Shown: positions 7,984 through 16,969 of the stretch, in pieces
Layout of the letters: every line of letters starts with the position of its first letter
How positions within the stretch are numbered: the first letter of the stretch is position 1
Assembly: GCA_028821575.1 (NCBI GenBank)
Contig: JAPPFW010000009.1
Span: forward strand, 1-64,000
Reading direction: 5' to 3'
DNA: 64,000 nucleotides
From: a bacterium
GTDB lineage: Bacteria > Actinomycetota > Acidimicrobiia > Spongiisociales > Spongiisociaceae
Made by a program: the position numbers and the translations under genes
Notes under the pieces: model-generated
Databases searched by the model: none
What the model saw: the letters and a program-made list of their open reading frames with translations, nothing else
What the model was told of the DNA's origin: nothing

Positions 7984-8138
7984 CTAGGGGGTATGTATCG
8001 TTGCCAGTTGTGGAAGGCCGCTACGAACGCGGCGCCAGACGAGCGGGTGAACCCTGCTATCGCCAGGACCTCATCGACCCGTAGGATGCGCGGAAGGGTC
8101 GGGTCGGCCACCCTGCTAGTGGCGGTAGTGGTCGTCAT
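7984..8138 (-). pseudogene. AlpA-like excisionase, apparently frameshifted
   Basis: ATG 8138 is preceded by AAAGGAGG at ideal distance. The frame gives PRILRVDEVLAIAGFTRS, the first helix of AlpA/MerR-like excisionase HTH proteins. Continuation in the next frame gives LVWRRVRSGLPQ, the expected second half, ending at a stop near 7984. Staying in the original frame instead gives a 95-residue protein ending at 7851 without the second HTH half. AlpA-type proteins normally control excision by P4-type integrases such as the one just upstream. A one-base sequencing error is an alternative to a real lesion. Confidence 0.5.
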
Positions 8139-8171
8139 TAGTTGCCTCCTTTCGAGGCGCTCAACTTCGGC

Positions 8172-8206
8172 GCGTGAATTATGGGCCCTTCCGGGCTCAC
8201 TCACGC
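8172..8206 (-). terminator. hairpin between integrase and excisionase remnant
   Basis: GCGTGA (8172-8177) pairs with TCACGC (8201-8206), and inside it GGGCCC pairs with GGGCTC around a TTCC loop. It lies between the integrase stop and the AlpA-like ribosome site, so it could terminate int transcripts or structure the alpA leader. Confidence 0.35.
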
Positions 8207-8308
8207 CATTCCTGTTGTTCGCCTCGGTGGAGATGACCACCGAAGATGTCGCCCGGCGGCGTATGCCACCTGGCGAGGAGGGACTGTAGCGGATCCCTCG
8301 CCTCTGGA

Positions 8309-8326
8309 GGCGGTATGGGTACCGCC
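8309..8326 (-). terminator. hairpin just past the integrase stop
   Basis: A perfect 7-base stem (GGCGGTA / TACCGCC) with a TGGG loop lies 9 bases beyond the integrase stop codon. No U-tract follows, so it is only a candidate terminator. Confidence 0.35.
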
Positions 8327-8334
8327 CGCGGCTG

Positions 8335-9525
8335 CTAGACCAGGTAGGCGCCCCAGGCCTCCATGACCTCCCGGCGCCTCTCGAGGAGGTCTGAGCGGGC
8401 GTATGCAAGCTCGACCGCGTTACCGACCTGGTGCGCCAGGCAGGACTCTGCAACCTCACGGGCCACACCCGACTCGCCGCACCAGTCCCGGAATGATGAC
8501 CGCAGACCGTGCGGCGTTCCTTCGATGCCCAGCCGCTTGAACGTGGCGCGCAATGTGCTTCCGGCGATCGGCTTGCCCTTCATCGGGAAGACCAAGCCGG
8601 AGCCGTCGGAGAGCGCCCTAGCTGAGGCCAGCACCTCGACCGCTCGGGGAGAGAGCGGTACCCGGTGCTCCCGACCGCTCTTCATCCGCTCGCCGGGGAT
8701 CGTCCAGAGGTGGGCGCCCAGGTCGATCTCGGACCAGGTGGCGCCGCGCGCCTCACCGTGTCTGGTAGCCGTGAGCGCGACGAACTCGATCGCCAACCTC
8801 ACCGCGCCGGTGCTCGATGACTCCCGAACCTTCACCAGGGCGGCGGCGACCTCGGAGTGAGGAAGGGCGGCGAGGTGTTTCCGCCCGCTGGGTTGCGGAG
8901 GCAAGGCGGCCAGCAGCCGCTCCCCGGCGGGATCGTCCGGGCGGTGGCCGGCACCGACAGACCACCGGAACAGGAGCGAGAGCATGGAGCGGAGTTTCCC
9001 GGCGGTCGCCGCTTTGGTGGCCCATATCGGGTTGAGGCACTCCATGAGGTCGCCGGTGGTGATCCGGTCCACCGGCTTTTGCCCGAGGGCCGGGAGCACG
9101 TACTGGAAGGCGGAGCGCCATATCTTCTCGGTGCTGGCTCCGGCCTTCCAGGTCGGGCGCCGAAGCGCTAAGACCTCCTCGAGAGCCTCGGCCAGGGTCG
9201 GAGTCGGCGGGCGCATGGGATCGCCACCCTCTGCCACCGTCCGAGCATTCCTCAGGGCTCGATCCCTGGCCATCTTGAGGGTTATCACCGGGTAGCTCCC
9301 GAGTCCGAGGTAGCGGTAGCGCCCGGCGATGCGGATACGCTGGCTCCAGTTCTTGGCGACACCTCCGCTCGCCCGAGCTTGTACCCGTAGCGACAGACCG
9401 AGACCGCCCGGTCCGTCGGTGTATCTTCCTGGTCGCTTCGCCGTCTCGACGAACCTCGCCGTGAGTCGTTTCCCGCCTGGCATTCTCTGCCTCTCTTTGA
9501 AGGGTGTACTCATTTGAGTACTCAC
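8335..9525 (-). CDS. P4-type tyrosine recombinase (island integrase)
   Basis: Site-specific integrase of 396 residues, full length for the family. The N-terminal DUF4102-type arm-binding domain (residues about 15-105) is followed by a core-binding domain (SAM-like, about 110-210) and a catalytic domain with Arg in ATRHGEARGATW, His-x-x-Arg in HGLRSSFRDW, His in LAHQVGN and the nucleophile Tyr in ELAYARSD. The gene is transcribed away from the dprA fragment, the usual arrangement of an integrase beside its attachment site. Start ATG 9525; an internal Met near residue 15 (MPGGKRLTARF) is an alternative. Closely related in sequence to the broken integrase at 12657. Confidence 0.92.
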   Translation of the reverse strand: MSTQMSTPFKERQRMPGGKRLTARFVETAKRPGRYTDGPGGLGLSLRVQARASGGVAKNWSQRIRIAGRYRYLGLGSYPVITLKMARDRALRNARTVAEGGDPMRPPTPTLAEALEEVLALRRPTWKAGASTEKIWRSAFQYVLPALGQKPVDRITTGDLMECLNPIWATKAATAGKLRSMLSLLFRWSVGAGHRPDDPAGERLLAALPPQPSGRKHLAALPHSEVAAALVKVRESSSTGAVRLAIEFVALTATRHGEARGATWSEIDLGAHLWTIPGERMKSGREHRVPLSPRAVEVLASARALSDGSGLVFPMKGKPIAGSTLRATFKRLGIEGTPHGLRSSFRDWCGESGVAREVAESCLAHQVGNAVELAYARSDLLERRREVMEAWGAYLV

Positions 9526-9570
9526 TCTAGCACGGGATTTGACGCTACAGAGAGCCGCCTCCTGGGACTG

Positions 9571-9646
9571 GATGAAACAGGTCGAAGGGTCAACTGTTCA
9601 TGCTGTGACCTGGTGTTATAGCACTAACTGAGATGAGATGAAACAG
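9571..9646. repeat. direct repeat near the integration boundary
   Basis: GATGAAACAG occurs at 9571-9580 and again at 9637-9646 between the integrase start and dprA. The second copy extends to GAGATGAAAC, which recurs inverted at 12383-12392 beside the second integrase. These may be recombinase-binding sites. Confidence 0.4.
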
Positions 9647-9672
9647 AGAGACACTCAGAGGGGAGGGGTCGG

Positions 9673-10131
9673 TGGCGTCTCCCTCCCCGCAACCGGATCA
9701 TCTCCGGCATCGCCCACGTCGTGGTGGTCGTGGAGGCCGCGGCCAAGGGCGGGGCGCTGGTAACGGCCCGTATCGCGCTCGAGCAGGGTCGCGACATCTT
9801 CGCCACCCCCGGCGACGTCGGCAGGAACAGCTCGATCGGCTGCAACCTGCTCATCCGAGACGGGGCCCTGCCGGTCCTAGACGCCGAGGATCTCATGGAG
9901 TGCCTGCGGTTGGTGATCGGCGAACCCGCAGAGAAGCCGGTTGACACCCCCGATGCCCCCGACGTCGCCGGATCCGGTCTTCCGGTCGCCGAGTTCCTGG
10001 CGACGCTGGGCACGGATCCGCTGGCCGGCATGGCCGAACTCGGGCGGATGGTGGCAGCCGGAACGGTCGCAATCGACGGCAACGGACTGGTCGAGACACT
10101 TGCAGCGCCTCCCTCCGGGACCGGCACATGA
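9673..10131 (+). pseudogene. dprA: dprA, 3' fragment (DNA processing protein A)
   Basis: DprA loads RecA on single-stranded DNA during natural transformation. Only the C-terminal part is present. It begins with LPPRNRIISGIAH, matching the F-P-x-R-N-R-x-I-S-G motif late in the Rossmann fold, then VVVVEAAAKGGALVTARIAL, GRDIFATPGDV and GCNLLIRDGA, then a C-terminal winged-helix-like tail. The N-terminal SAM domain and the first two thirds of the Rossmann fold are missing. The break coincides with the integrase region, so the island most likely split the gene, and the 5' part should lie at the far end of the island beyond base 1. A short protein from GTG 9721 could be translated but would not be DprA-active. 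Confidence 0.85.
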
Positions 10132-10178
10132 CGCCGGGGACGCCCATGCCCGGAAGGCAGCGTCGCTACCCTGGAGGC

Positions 10179-10922
10179 ATGCAGTTGACGGTCCTCGGGT
10201 CCAACGGGACCTATCCAACCGCGGGGCGTCCCGCATCCGGATACCTGGTCACGGAGGGCGAGACAACCCTGTGGATGGACGCCGGTCCCGGAACCTACCT
10301 GGCCTTGTGCGGCGAGATGGACCCACGGGACCTGAGCGGCGTCTTCCTGTCGCACCGCCACCCCGATCACTGCACCGACATTCTCGCGTTCTTCCACGCG
10401 CTCGCCTACGGGGAACGCCGGATCCCGCCTGTACCGGTGCTTTGCCCGAAGGACCTCGCGGCCACGCTCGGCGAAATGGTCGGTAACTCGGCGGCCTGGT
10501 CGTCCACGTTCGAGTTCCGGACGCTGTCTGACGGCGATACGTTCACGCTGGGATCGATGAAGATCTCGGTCGCGCGGACCAACCATCCGCCGCCCACCCT
10601 CGCCCCGAGGATCAACGCCAACGGACGGTCCCTCACCTACACCGCCGACACCGGGCCGTGCGCGGCGCTCGAACACCATGCGGCAGGCTCGCACGTCCTC
10701 TTGGCCGAGGCGTCCCTGTCCGAGCCTCGTGACAACGCGTCGACCCCCCACCACATGACCGGGCTGGAGGCAGGGGCCATGGCCAGCCGGGCCGGGGTCG
10801 GGCGTCTCGTACTCACCCACATCGTCCCCTACCTGGACCCGGAGAAGTCGCTCATGGAAGCCGAGTCGACCTTCCGGGGCCGGGTCTCGCTCGCGGTGCC
10901 CGGCGCCCGGATGCGGGTATGA
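10179..10922 (+). CDS. metallo-beta-lactamase-fold hydrolase (RNase Z-like)
   Basis: 247 residues. The metal site is His59-x-His61-x-Asp63-His64 (SHRHPDH), with a later Asp in YTADTGPC and His in LTHIVPY. The fold resembles the small ribonuclease Z or arylsulfatase-like branch of the superfamily; the substrate is unknown. ATG 10179 was chosen for the CTGGAGG ribosome site directly upstream and because the hydrophobic first strand starts there; the longer GTG/ATG frame from 10128 is unlikely. It lies 47 bases after the dprA fragment and 21 before rph, an order that keeps recurring in actinobacterial rph-rdgB loci. Confidence 0.88.
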   Translation: MQLTVLGSNGTYPTAGRPASGYLVTEGETTLWMDAGPGTYLALCGEMDPRDLSGVFLSHRHPDHCTDILAFFHALAYGERRIPPVPVLCPKDLAATLGEMVGNSAAWSSTFEFRTLSDGDTFTLGSMKISVARTNHPPPTLAPRINANGRSLTYTADTGPCAALEHHAAGSHVLLAEASLSEPRDNASTPHHMTGLEAGAMASRAGVGRLVLTHIVPYLDPEKSLMEAESTFRGRVSLAVPGARMRV

Positions 10923-10943
10923 CCGAGAGCGGATAGGAGAAAC

Positions 10944-11654
10944 ATGACTTCAGGTCGAACCAGAGCGGCCGACGAGTTGCGTCCGATCAGGATCACCCAG
11001 GGCTACACCGAGATGACCCCGGGTTCGGTCCTGATCGAGATGGGAAGGACCTGGGTCCTCGCCACCGCGTCCATCGGGGACCGGGTACCCAGATGGATGC
11101 ATCAGAGCGGATCGGGTTGGATCACGGCCGAGTACGCCATGATGCCGGGTTCGTCGGATCGCCGCGTCCGGCGCGACCGGTACACGGGCGGCAGGCAGAA
11201 GGAGATCTCGCGCCTCATCGGGCGCTCGCTCCGTTCTGTGGTCAACCTTAAGGCGATGGGCGAGGTGATGATCAACATCGACTGCGACGTGGTGCAGGCC
11301 GACGGAGGCACCCGTACGGCCGCGGTCAACGCGGCCTGGATCGCTCTCCACGATGCCGTCCGGTGGGCGATGGCGAAGGGCATGATCGACACGGACCCGC
11401 TCCTCGATCGCGTGACCGCCATCTCGGTGGGAATCGTCGACGGCGTGTCCCTCCTCGACCTCGACTACCACGACGACGTGGCCGCATCGGTCGACCTGAA
11501 CGTGGTGATGACCGGACGGGGCCTGCTGGTCGAGGTGCAGGGGACGGCCGAAGGACTGCCCTTCAGCCGTGAGGAACTGGACGGGCTACTCGACCTGGCC
11601 GCTCTCGGGATCGACCATATAGGCGCTCTCCAGGACGAGTTGGTGGCCGGATGA
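10944..11654 (+). CDS. rph: ribonuclease PH
   Basis: Phosphorolytic 3'-5' exoribonuclease that trims tRNA 3' ends. The 236 residues match the family's usual length. Motifs include GSVLIEMGRTWVLATAS near the N terminus, RDRYTGGRQKEISRLIGRSLR-type substrate-binding segment near residue 75-95, NIDCDVVQADGGTRTAAVN and SVGIVDG. A ribosome site (GGAGA) precedes ATG 10944. The stop overlaps the rdgB start by ATGA, so the two are translationally coupled. tRNA-Lys follows the pair. Confidence 0.95.
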   Translation: MTSGRTRAADELRPIRITQGYTEMTPGSVLIEMGRTWVLATASIGDRVPRWMHQSGSGWITAEYAMMPGSSDRRVRRDRYTGGRQKEISRLIGRSLRSVVNLKAMGEVMINIDCDVVQADGGTRTAAVNAAWIALHDAVRWAMAKGMIDTDPLLDRVTAISVGIVDGVSLLDLDYHDDVAASVDLNVVMTGRGLLVEVQGTAEGLPFSREELDGLLDLAALGIDHIGALQDELVAG

Positions 11655-12241
11655 CCCGACCGGCGATCAGCCGCGCCGTCGTGGCATCCAAGAACGCCGA
11701 CAAGATCAAGGAGATGGAGACCCTACTGGTGGACGGGCAAGTGGTACGGGAGGTCGTCAGTGGTCTCGACTGGCCGGACGTGATCGAGGATGCTCCAACC
11801 CTCGAAGGCAACGCCCTCCTGAAGGCACGTGCGGTCGCAAGGGCAACCGGTCTGGCGGCCATCGCAGACGACACCGGGCTGGAGGTCGATGCCCTCGACG
11901 GGTCCCCCGGAGTCCACACAGCCCGGTTCGCGGGACCCCATGCCACCTATCGCTCCAACGTGGCCGCCCTGCTCTCAGCCCTCGAAGGCGTGGAGGAGCG
12001 GACAGCCCGCTTCCGGACCGTGGTTGTCGCCATCCTCGAGGACGGGTGCGAAGTCCTGGCAGAGGGCGTGCTGGACGGCGAGATCACCACCGCACCCAGC
12101 GGTTCCGGCGGCTTCGGCTACGACCCGGTCTTCGCGGTGGGTGAGAGGACTCTCGCCGAGATGGATGAAGAGGAGAAGAACCGCATCAGCCACCGCGCCC
12201 GAGCCATCGAAGCCCTCGCCGACACTCTACGGAGCCGCTAG
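11651..12241 (+). CDS. rdgB: XTP/dITP pyrophosphatase (RdgB/HAM1)
   Basis: Removes non-canonical purine nucleoside triphosphates such as dITP and XTP from the pool. The 196-residue protein has the family motifs SKNADKIKEME at the N terminus, ADDTGLEVDALDG with ARFAG, GFGYDPVF and EEKNRISHRARA. Starts inside the rph stop codon. Role and fold are well established for the family and every expected motif is present. Confidence 0.96.
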   Translation: MTRPAISRAVVASKNADKIKEMETLLVDGQVVREVVSGLDWPDVIEDAPTLEGNALLKARAVARATGLAAIADDTGLEVDALDGSPGVHTARFAGPHATYRSNVAALLSALEGVEERTARFRTVVVAILEDGCEVLAEGVLDGEITTAPSGSGGFGYDPVFAVGERTLAEMDEEEKNRISHRARAIEALADTLRSR

Positions 12242-12295
12242 CCGATCGCACCCCCCGGTTCGAAGGTTCACCACGGTACGGATTACAATGGCTGC

Positions 12296-12371
<76 letters not shown>

Positions 12372-12382
12372 CGTTCCTCTTC

Positions 12383-12392
12383 GTTTCATCTC
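12383..12392 (+). repeat. motif shared with the other integration boundary
   Basis: GTTTCATCTC lies 13 bases beyond tRNA-Lys. The same ten bases occur in opposite orientation at 9635-9644, just outside the dprA fragment. In both places the motif lies between the target gene and the 5' end of a related integrase. Confidence 0.45.
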
Positions 12393-12656
12393 GTAGCATG
12401 TGTATGTAAACACCCAGGTAGAACGCTAATTCTGGTGGATAGATACGTAACTTGACCTCGATCCGCTAAGTCACTTGAGGTGCCCAGATGTTCCGGGTAG
12501 TCCCATCCATATGAGGGACAAGATGAGGTACAACATCTAGGCATCTTAAGGTGACCTCCTCCGAATCTTGGGACTCGCGGACCCCTTTTCCGCCTCCTCT
12601 GATTGTCCCGCGATCTGTCCCGCAACGGACCGAGGAATCAGAAACGGAACGGAAAC

Positions 12657-13822
12657 ATGGCCAGAGGTAGAAAGACGCTCACAGCACAGTTCGTGAGGTC
12701 CGTCACCAAGCCGGGAAAGTACTACGACGGACGCGGTGACGGTCTCGTCCTACGGGTCGCGCCGGGAGGTTCGAAACAATGGGTCTGGCGGGGAACCGTC
12801 CAGGGTCGAAGACGTGACTACGGACTCGGGGCTGTCCGCTACACCAGCTTGGCCGAAGCCCGGCGTATTGCCTACGAGTACCGAAAGATCGCAAGGCGGG
12901 GAGGGGACCCGAGATACGAGCGCAACCTTCAACAGATCCCCACATTCGAAGCGACCGCGGAGGTGGTGATCGGCCTTTACGGAGCCAAGTGGAAGCCCGG
13001 CAGTCGATCAGCCGACCAGTGGCGTCAGTCACTCAATGACTACGTGTATCCGGCAATCGGATCGAAGCGCGTCGACCAGATCACCACCGCTGACGTGATG
13101 GCGGTCCTCACACCGATTTGGGCAACCAAACCGTCCACAGCCAAGCGGGTGCGGCAACGAATCTCAGCGGTAATGGCGTGGGCAGTGGCGCAGGGCCATC
13201 GGAAAGACGATCCGGCAGGGTCAGCCATCACTAAGGCCCTTCCAAAGACGAACGGTCCGAGGAAGAATCTCGCATCTGTGCCTCACCGCGAGGCCTCTGC
13301 AGCGCTACGGAGGATCGATACGGCAGGTGGTTATCCGCCAGCCCGGATGGCAACACAGTTCGCGATCCTCACGGCAGCTCGCTCCGGGGAGGTACGGGGT
13401 GCCCGCTGGTCGGAGATAGACCAGCAGACGGCCATCTGGACTATTCCGGCCGAACGGATGAGGCAGGCCGTGAGCACCGTGTTCCGCTCGCCTCAGAGGC
13501 TCTCAGCGTCCTCTCCGAGGCTGCGGAGCTCGGTGACCCGTCCGACCCCGCGGCGTTCGTGTTCCCGAGCGCCAAGGGCGGCGAACTCGGACCCTGGCAA
13601 CTATCGAAGCTAGTGTCCGGTCTCGACCTCGGAGGTACGCTACACGGATTCCGAAGCACTTTCCGGGACTGGGCCGCGGACCAGTCGGTTCCCCGAGAGA
13701 TCGCCGAGTTGTGCTTGGCTCATCGGATCGGGTCGGCAGCCGAGCAAGCCTACGCGCGAGGCGATGTTCTCGAGCGGCGCCGTGAGGTCATGGAGGCCTG
13801 GGCACAATACCTCACCCGCTAG
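12657..13822 (+). pseudogene. P4-type tyrosine recombinase, frameshifted
   Basis: Related to the integrase at 8335-9525 along its whole length. The first frame (ATG 12657, MARGRKTLTAQFV) covers the arm-binding domain, core-binding domain and first catalytic Arg (AARSGEVRGARW), up to IWTIPAERM. Around 13460-13475 the frame shifts by one base. The new frame continues REHRVPL, then LHGFRSTFRDW with the catalytic His-x-x-Arg, LAHRIGS and the nucleophile Tyr in EQAYARGD, ending at 13822. Without frameshifting or sequencing error it cannot make an active enzyme. It follows tRNA-Lys and is transcribed away from it. Two copies of TGTCCCGC just upstream of the start may be arm sites. Confidence 0.88.
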
Positions 13823-14539
13823 CCAGGTAGCCTCCTGGGTTGGTTCTGGCGGTCTCGGAGCAGACTTGTGCAGACGTACACGTCGTTGTGGCGGTCATTC
13901 GATGCACCGCTTTACCACGCTCAGGCACATGCGTAGTCAGGGCGTGGAACTGGTTGGCGATCGGATTCAGTGGGGACGCTGAGTCTCCTGCTGCCACCGT
14001 TCGGAAACACGCCGTCCGTGACACTCCGCAGCGCCCGCTCCGCCGCAGCGGCCCTCATCACGTTCCTTCCGTATCGTGTGTTGAGGATGCGCGCGATCTC
14101 ACAGATTGCACCAAGATTCGAACTCCACTGAAGGAGATATCGACCACTCGCTCGTCGAACAGGTTCGACAAGCCTTCGAGGCGTATCGGACGATCGAGAG
14201 CACTGCGCGCGCTTGTGCGGCTGCCACCATGCGTAGTCGGCAATCGACTCGACATCCACATGGCTATGACCCTGGGTGGCGGTCGGGCTGGAGCGCCTTC
14301 TTCCTAGGTGGACGCTTCAGCGACCTTGATCCAGATGCGGGGCGATAGGGCTGCTAACCGCCTAGGTGCCGGACAACACCCGACTGTTTCCATCGGAAAC
14401 AGTCCCGATCCGGCCAGAAATCGCCCGTGTGATTTGTTACCCGACGTAACCAAGGGGCTGGGAGGCGATTCAAGGGCTGGGAGACTGCCGGTGTGACTAG
14501 ACAGCCTGCCCATGGTGGACTGCACAACTAACTTGGCCC
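13823..14539. other. 717-base stretch without a supportable gene
   Basis: Several overlapping open frames exist on both strands but none has a family match or good ribosome site. The best protein-like segment is on the minus strand near 13970-14130 (GAICEIARILNTRYGRNVM), helical and isolated. This looks like decayed island DNA behind the broken integrase. Confidence 0.4.
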
Positions 14540-14965
14540 TTAGGGGTGGGGTCCGCTGTGGCTGGCGGCGACGGCGTCGAGGGCTAGCAACCGGTGGATG
14601 GCGTGGTTGCAGGTGAGAGCGAGACGGACGGAACCCTGATAGCTAGCCGACCAGAGGAAGGGGATGGCGAGTGGGATGACCCGTCCGACGTAGCGAGGAC
14701 CACGGTAGATGAGCCAGCCGCGGACGTCGTAAGGATCCTGGTATCGGATGACACCGGGTGAGTGCAGGACACCGACCGGACGCCCGCTGTGACGCCCGCC
14801 GTGACGGCGTAACAGGTTGTCGTATTCGGCGAGTGGGTCGTACCCGGCGAGTGGGTCGCTGAGGGTGTCTATGACGGGAGTGTAGCTTGAGAGTGGATAA
14901 GGGGGTAAGAGAACTGTCGCAGGCGATGGCTTCGCACGCTGATCGCCAACGCTGTAGGGGCTCAC
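14540..14965 (-). CDS. hypothetical protein, 141 aa
   Basis: Not recognised. A short internal repeat, DPLAGYD then DPLAEYD, lies near residues 37-50, and the C-terminal half carries GWLIYRGPRYVG and IHRLLALDAV. The GTG start has no clear ribosome site. It may be a decayed cargo gene; composition is only moderately protein-like. Confidence 0.3.
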   Translation of the reverse strand: MSPYSVGDQRAKPSPATVLLPPYPLSSYTPVIDTLSDPLAGYDPLAEYDNLLRRHGGRHSGRPVGVLHSPGVIRYQDPYDVRGWLIYRGPRYVGRVIPLAIPFLWSASYQGSVRLALTCNHAIHRLLALDAVAASHSGPHP

Positions 14966-15187
14966 AGCAGCCGCCGCCGGAAACCGTCAGAACACTGCGG
15001 GGATTCCCTCGGATACAACGTCTACGTCCTGGGTTGTGCGGCTGGGGTTCCACTGCATTGCAACGGCAGCTTCGCCCACGACCACGATTTCGACCGGCGC
15101 CCGGAGTCCTACGCCTCGGAGCCCTTCATTCACCGCTTGGAGTAGCCCCACCGATCCGCTCGGCGTCGAGCACGTTCGGGTCGTCGG

Positions 15188-15631
15188 TCAATCCCAGGGC
15201 AGCCACCAGTCAGGCGTGCCCTTGTCGAGTACCCGGGGGTGGAACCAGACTCGATGCGGATCGCAGACGGCTGGGGAGCGCATCCGCACCCACCGCGCGT
15301 AGGGGGTGTCGAATGCGTAACCGAACAGCATCACGTCGGCGGGTGCGCGGTGCTGGCTGACCCAAGCGGGGACGGGCACGCCGTCGCGGATGGCCAGGGC
15401 GTGGACGACCACGGCGATAGCTGGCAGTAGGTTTGGGTCGTCGCCATCGTAGACCGGGGCCTCGCTGACGAGGGCCGACTTGTCTGGAGCCACGTTCCAG
15501 TCCCAAATGAACTGCAGCACGGGAGCGCGGTAAGGGCCGCGCGGGTCGGGGACCGACATAAGCCGAGGCAGGTCGGTCGCTGTAAACAGCCAGCTCCGCC
15601 TCTGTGCTGTCCGTGTTACCTGGACCACCAC
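15188..15631 (-). CDS. hypothetical protein, 147 aa
   Basis: Not recognised. The sequence is acidic and Trp-rich, begins MVVQVTRTAQRRSW and ends DWWLPWD. It has no signal, membrane segment or known motif. The GTG start at 15631 is preceded by AGAAGGG. The even, protein-like composition throughout makes it the best candidate gene in this accessory stretch. Confidence 0.45.
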   Translation of the reverse strand: MVVQVTRTAQRRSWLFTATDLPRLMSVPDPRGPYRAPVLQFIWDWNVAPDKSALVSEAPVYDGDDPNLLPAIAVVVHALAIRDGVPVPAWVSQHRAPADVMLFGYAFDTPYARWVRMRSPAVCDPHRVWFHPRVLDKGTPDWWLPWD

Positions 15632-16162
15632 GGTCTCGCCCTTCTGTCCAAGGGGTCGATGACCACCCTAACGTTCCGGGCGGGTCTCGGCGTCGGCTTC
15701 GGCCAGCCGAACCCGCCGACGTTCGAGCCGGTTCGAGACTGCTTGTTGGGGTCTGCTGGTCTTTGGCGCCAAATCCGACATTTGGGCTTCGTCTAACGCG
15801 GCAGTTGGTGCGGTGGCGTTCGTTGTGTACTTCCTGATCGTTCGGCTGCTTCGGGAACTGGGTGCTGTACCGTGAATGAAAGACCGGTCCATGGAGTTGC
15901 TGGGTGATGTTATGGCCCTGGTTCGTGTGCGCTCCGTGTGCACGGCCACCATTTTGAGACCGCCGGGCTATCAGCCTGGGATGCCAGCCATCCGATAGTG
16001 GCCTCACGGTTCGAGCTGTTCGCGCTGCGACGAACAACGTGTGTCACGGTCGGGCTCCCTTGTCTCTGGGCACGGACTGGCGAGACGATATTGGTGAGGA
16101 CGCGAGGCGCGAAGTGCCGAGCCGAGATAAGCTTGCTTGAGCCTATCGCGGGATGCTCCCGG
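15632..16162. other. 531-base gap without a clear gene
   Basis: The only suggestive frame is a minus-strand 37-codon stretch at 15668-15781 (MSDLAPKTSRPQQ, then Arg/Glu-rich), directly upstream of the 15188-15631 gene, but it lacks a ribosome site. I see no repeat, RNA gene or strong promoter. Confidence 0.35.
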
Positions 16163-16969
16163 TCAGGAGCGTGCGAACGCGATCTGTCTCATCTCCCACT
16201 CGATGGTCGACTTTGGGCCCGAGCCGCGCGTCATCACGTCGAGTTCGTAGGCCAGCCGACGGATTGCGTCTGCGCCATACGTGTCGGCAATGAACCTTCG
16301 GTGTCGCCACGCCTCCATATTCAGGCGAAACATCTCCGCGGCGCGACTGTCCAGCACGGGCAGTGACCGGACGCCGTTCGCCCTCGTCTGGAGAAACCCC
16401 GGCAACGTGATCGTGTCCAATGTAGGGCCGATGTAGAGGGTTCTTCCCTCGTGGTTCAATAGCGAGTTCACGATGTCCAGGTACCGTGACAGCACGCGGT
16501 TCGAAGTGGTGATCGACTCCACTTCGTCCAGCAGAAGTACGCCACCTCTCACAAGCTGCGATCCCCATGCACCGATTACAGCCTCCGGATCCCGAAGGTG
16601 TGTAGCCACGAATCGTACGTAGAGGACATCCGCCGGGCCTATGGGGAAAGGGACAGCAGTCGCATCATGAACGAGGTACCGCTCACTCCTTCTAGCGGTA
16701 CGCTGCGCCTGGGCCACGTACACCTCGGAGGTGTCCATCCCTACTGTTAGGCGCGGTTTCAGTGTTCTGGCGATGAGGCGCGTCGTGTAGCCGGGTCCGC
16801 ATCCGATGTCTACAGCGAGATTCGGCGGGTCGGGAACTGCCTCGTTGACGAAGCTACGCGAGGACTGGGCAAAGATCCGGGCCAATAGCCTCAACCGGGC
16901 GGAAGCTGTGCTGCCGTCGCCGAACACGTACTCCGCCTCGCCCGGATCGCTTACCCGTCGTTCAGCCAT
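16163..16969 (-). CDS. SAM-dependent methyltransferase, class I
   Basis: 268 residues. Motif I is AVDIGCGPGYTTRLIA near residues 52-67, followed by the acidic motif II in VGMDTSEVYVAQA and the post-motif VRFVATHLRDPEAV. This is a stand-alone small-molecule-type (UbiE/trans-aconitate-like) Rossmann methyltransferase; no substrate can be inferred from the neighbours, which are accessory DNA. The C-terminal 100 residues are helical and may cap the active site. ATG start at 16969. Confidence 0.85.
   Translation of the reverse strand: MAERRVSDPGEAEYVFGDGSTASARLRLLARIFAQSSRSFVNEAVPDPPNLAVDIGCGPGYTTRLIARTLKPRLTVGMDTSEVYVAQAQRTARRSERYLVHDATAVPFPIGPADVLYVRFVATHLRDPEAVIGAWGSQLVRGGVLLLDEVESITTSNRVLSRYLDIVNSLLNHEGRTLYIGPTLDTITLPGFLQTRANGVRSLPVLDSRAAEMFRLNMEAWRHRRFIADTYGADAIRRLAYELDVMTRGSGPKSTIEWEMRQIAFARS

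Noticed and set aside
15604..16037. Long minus- and plus-strand frames overlapping the 15188-15631 gene
   Set aside because: Arg/Pro-rich shadow translations in GC-rich DNA; the 15188-15631 frame has the more natural protein composition.
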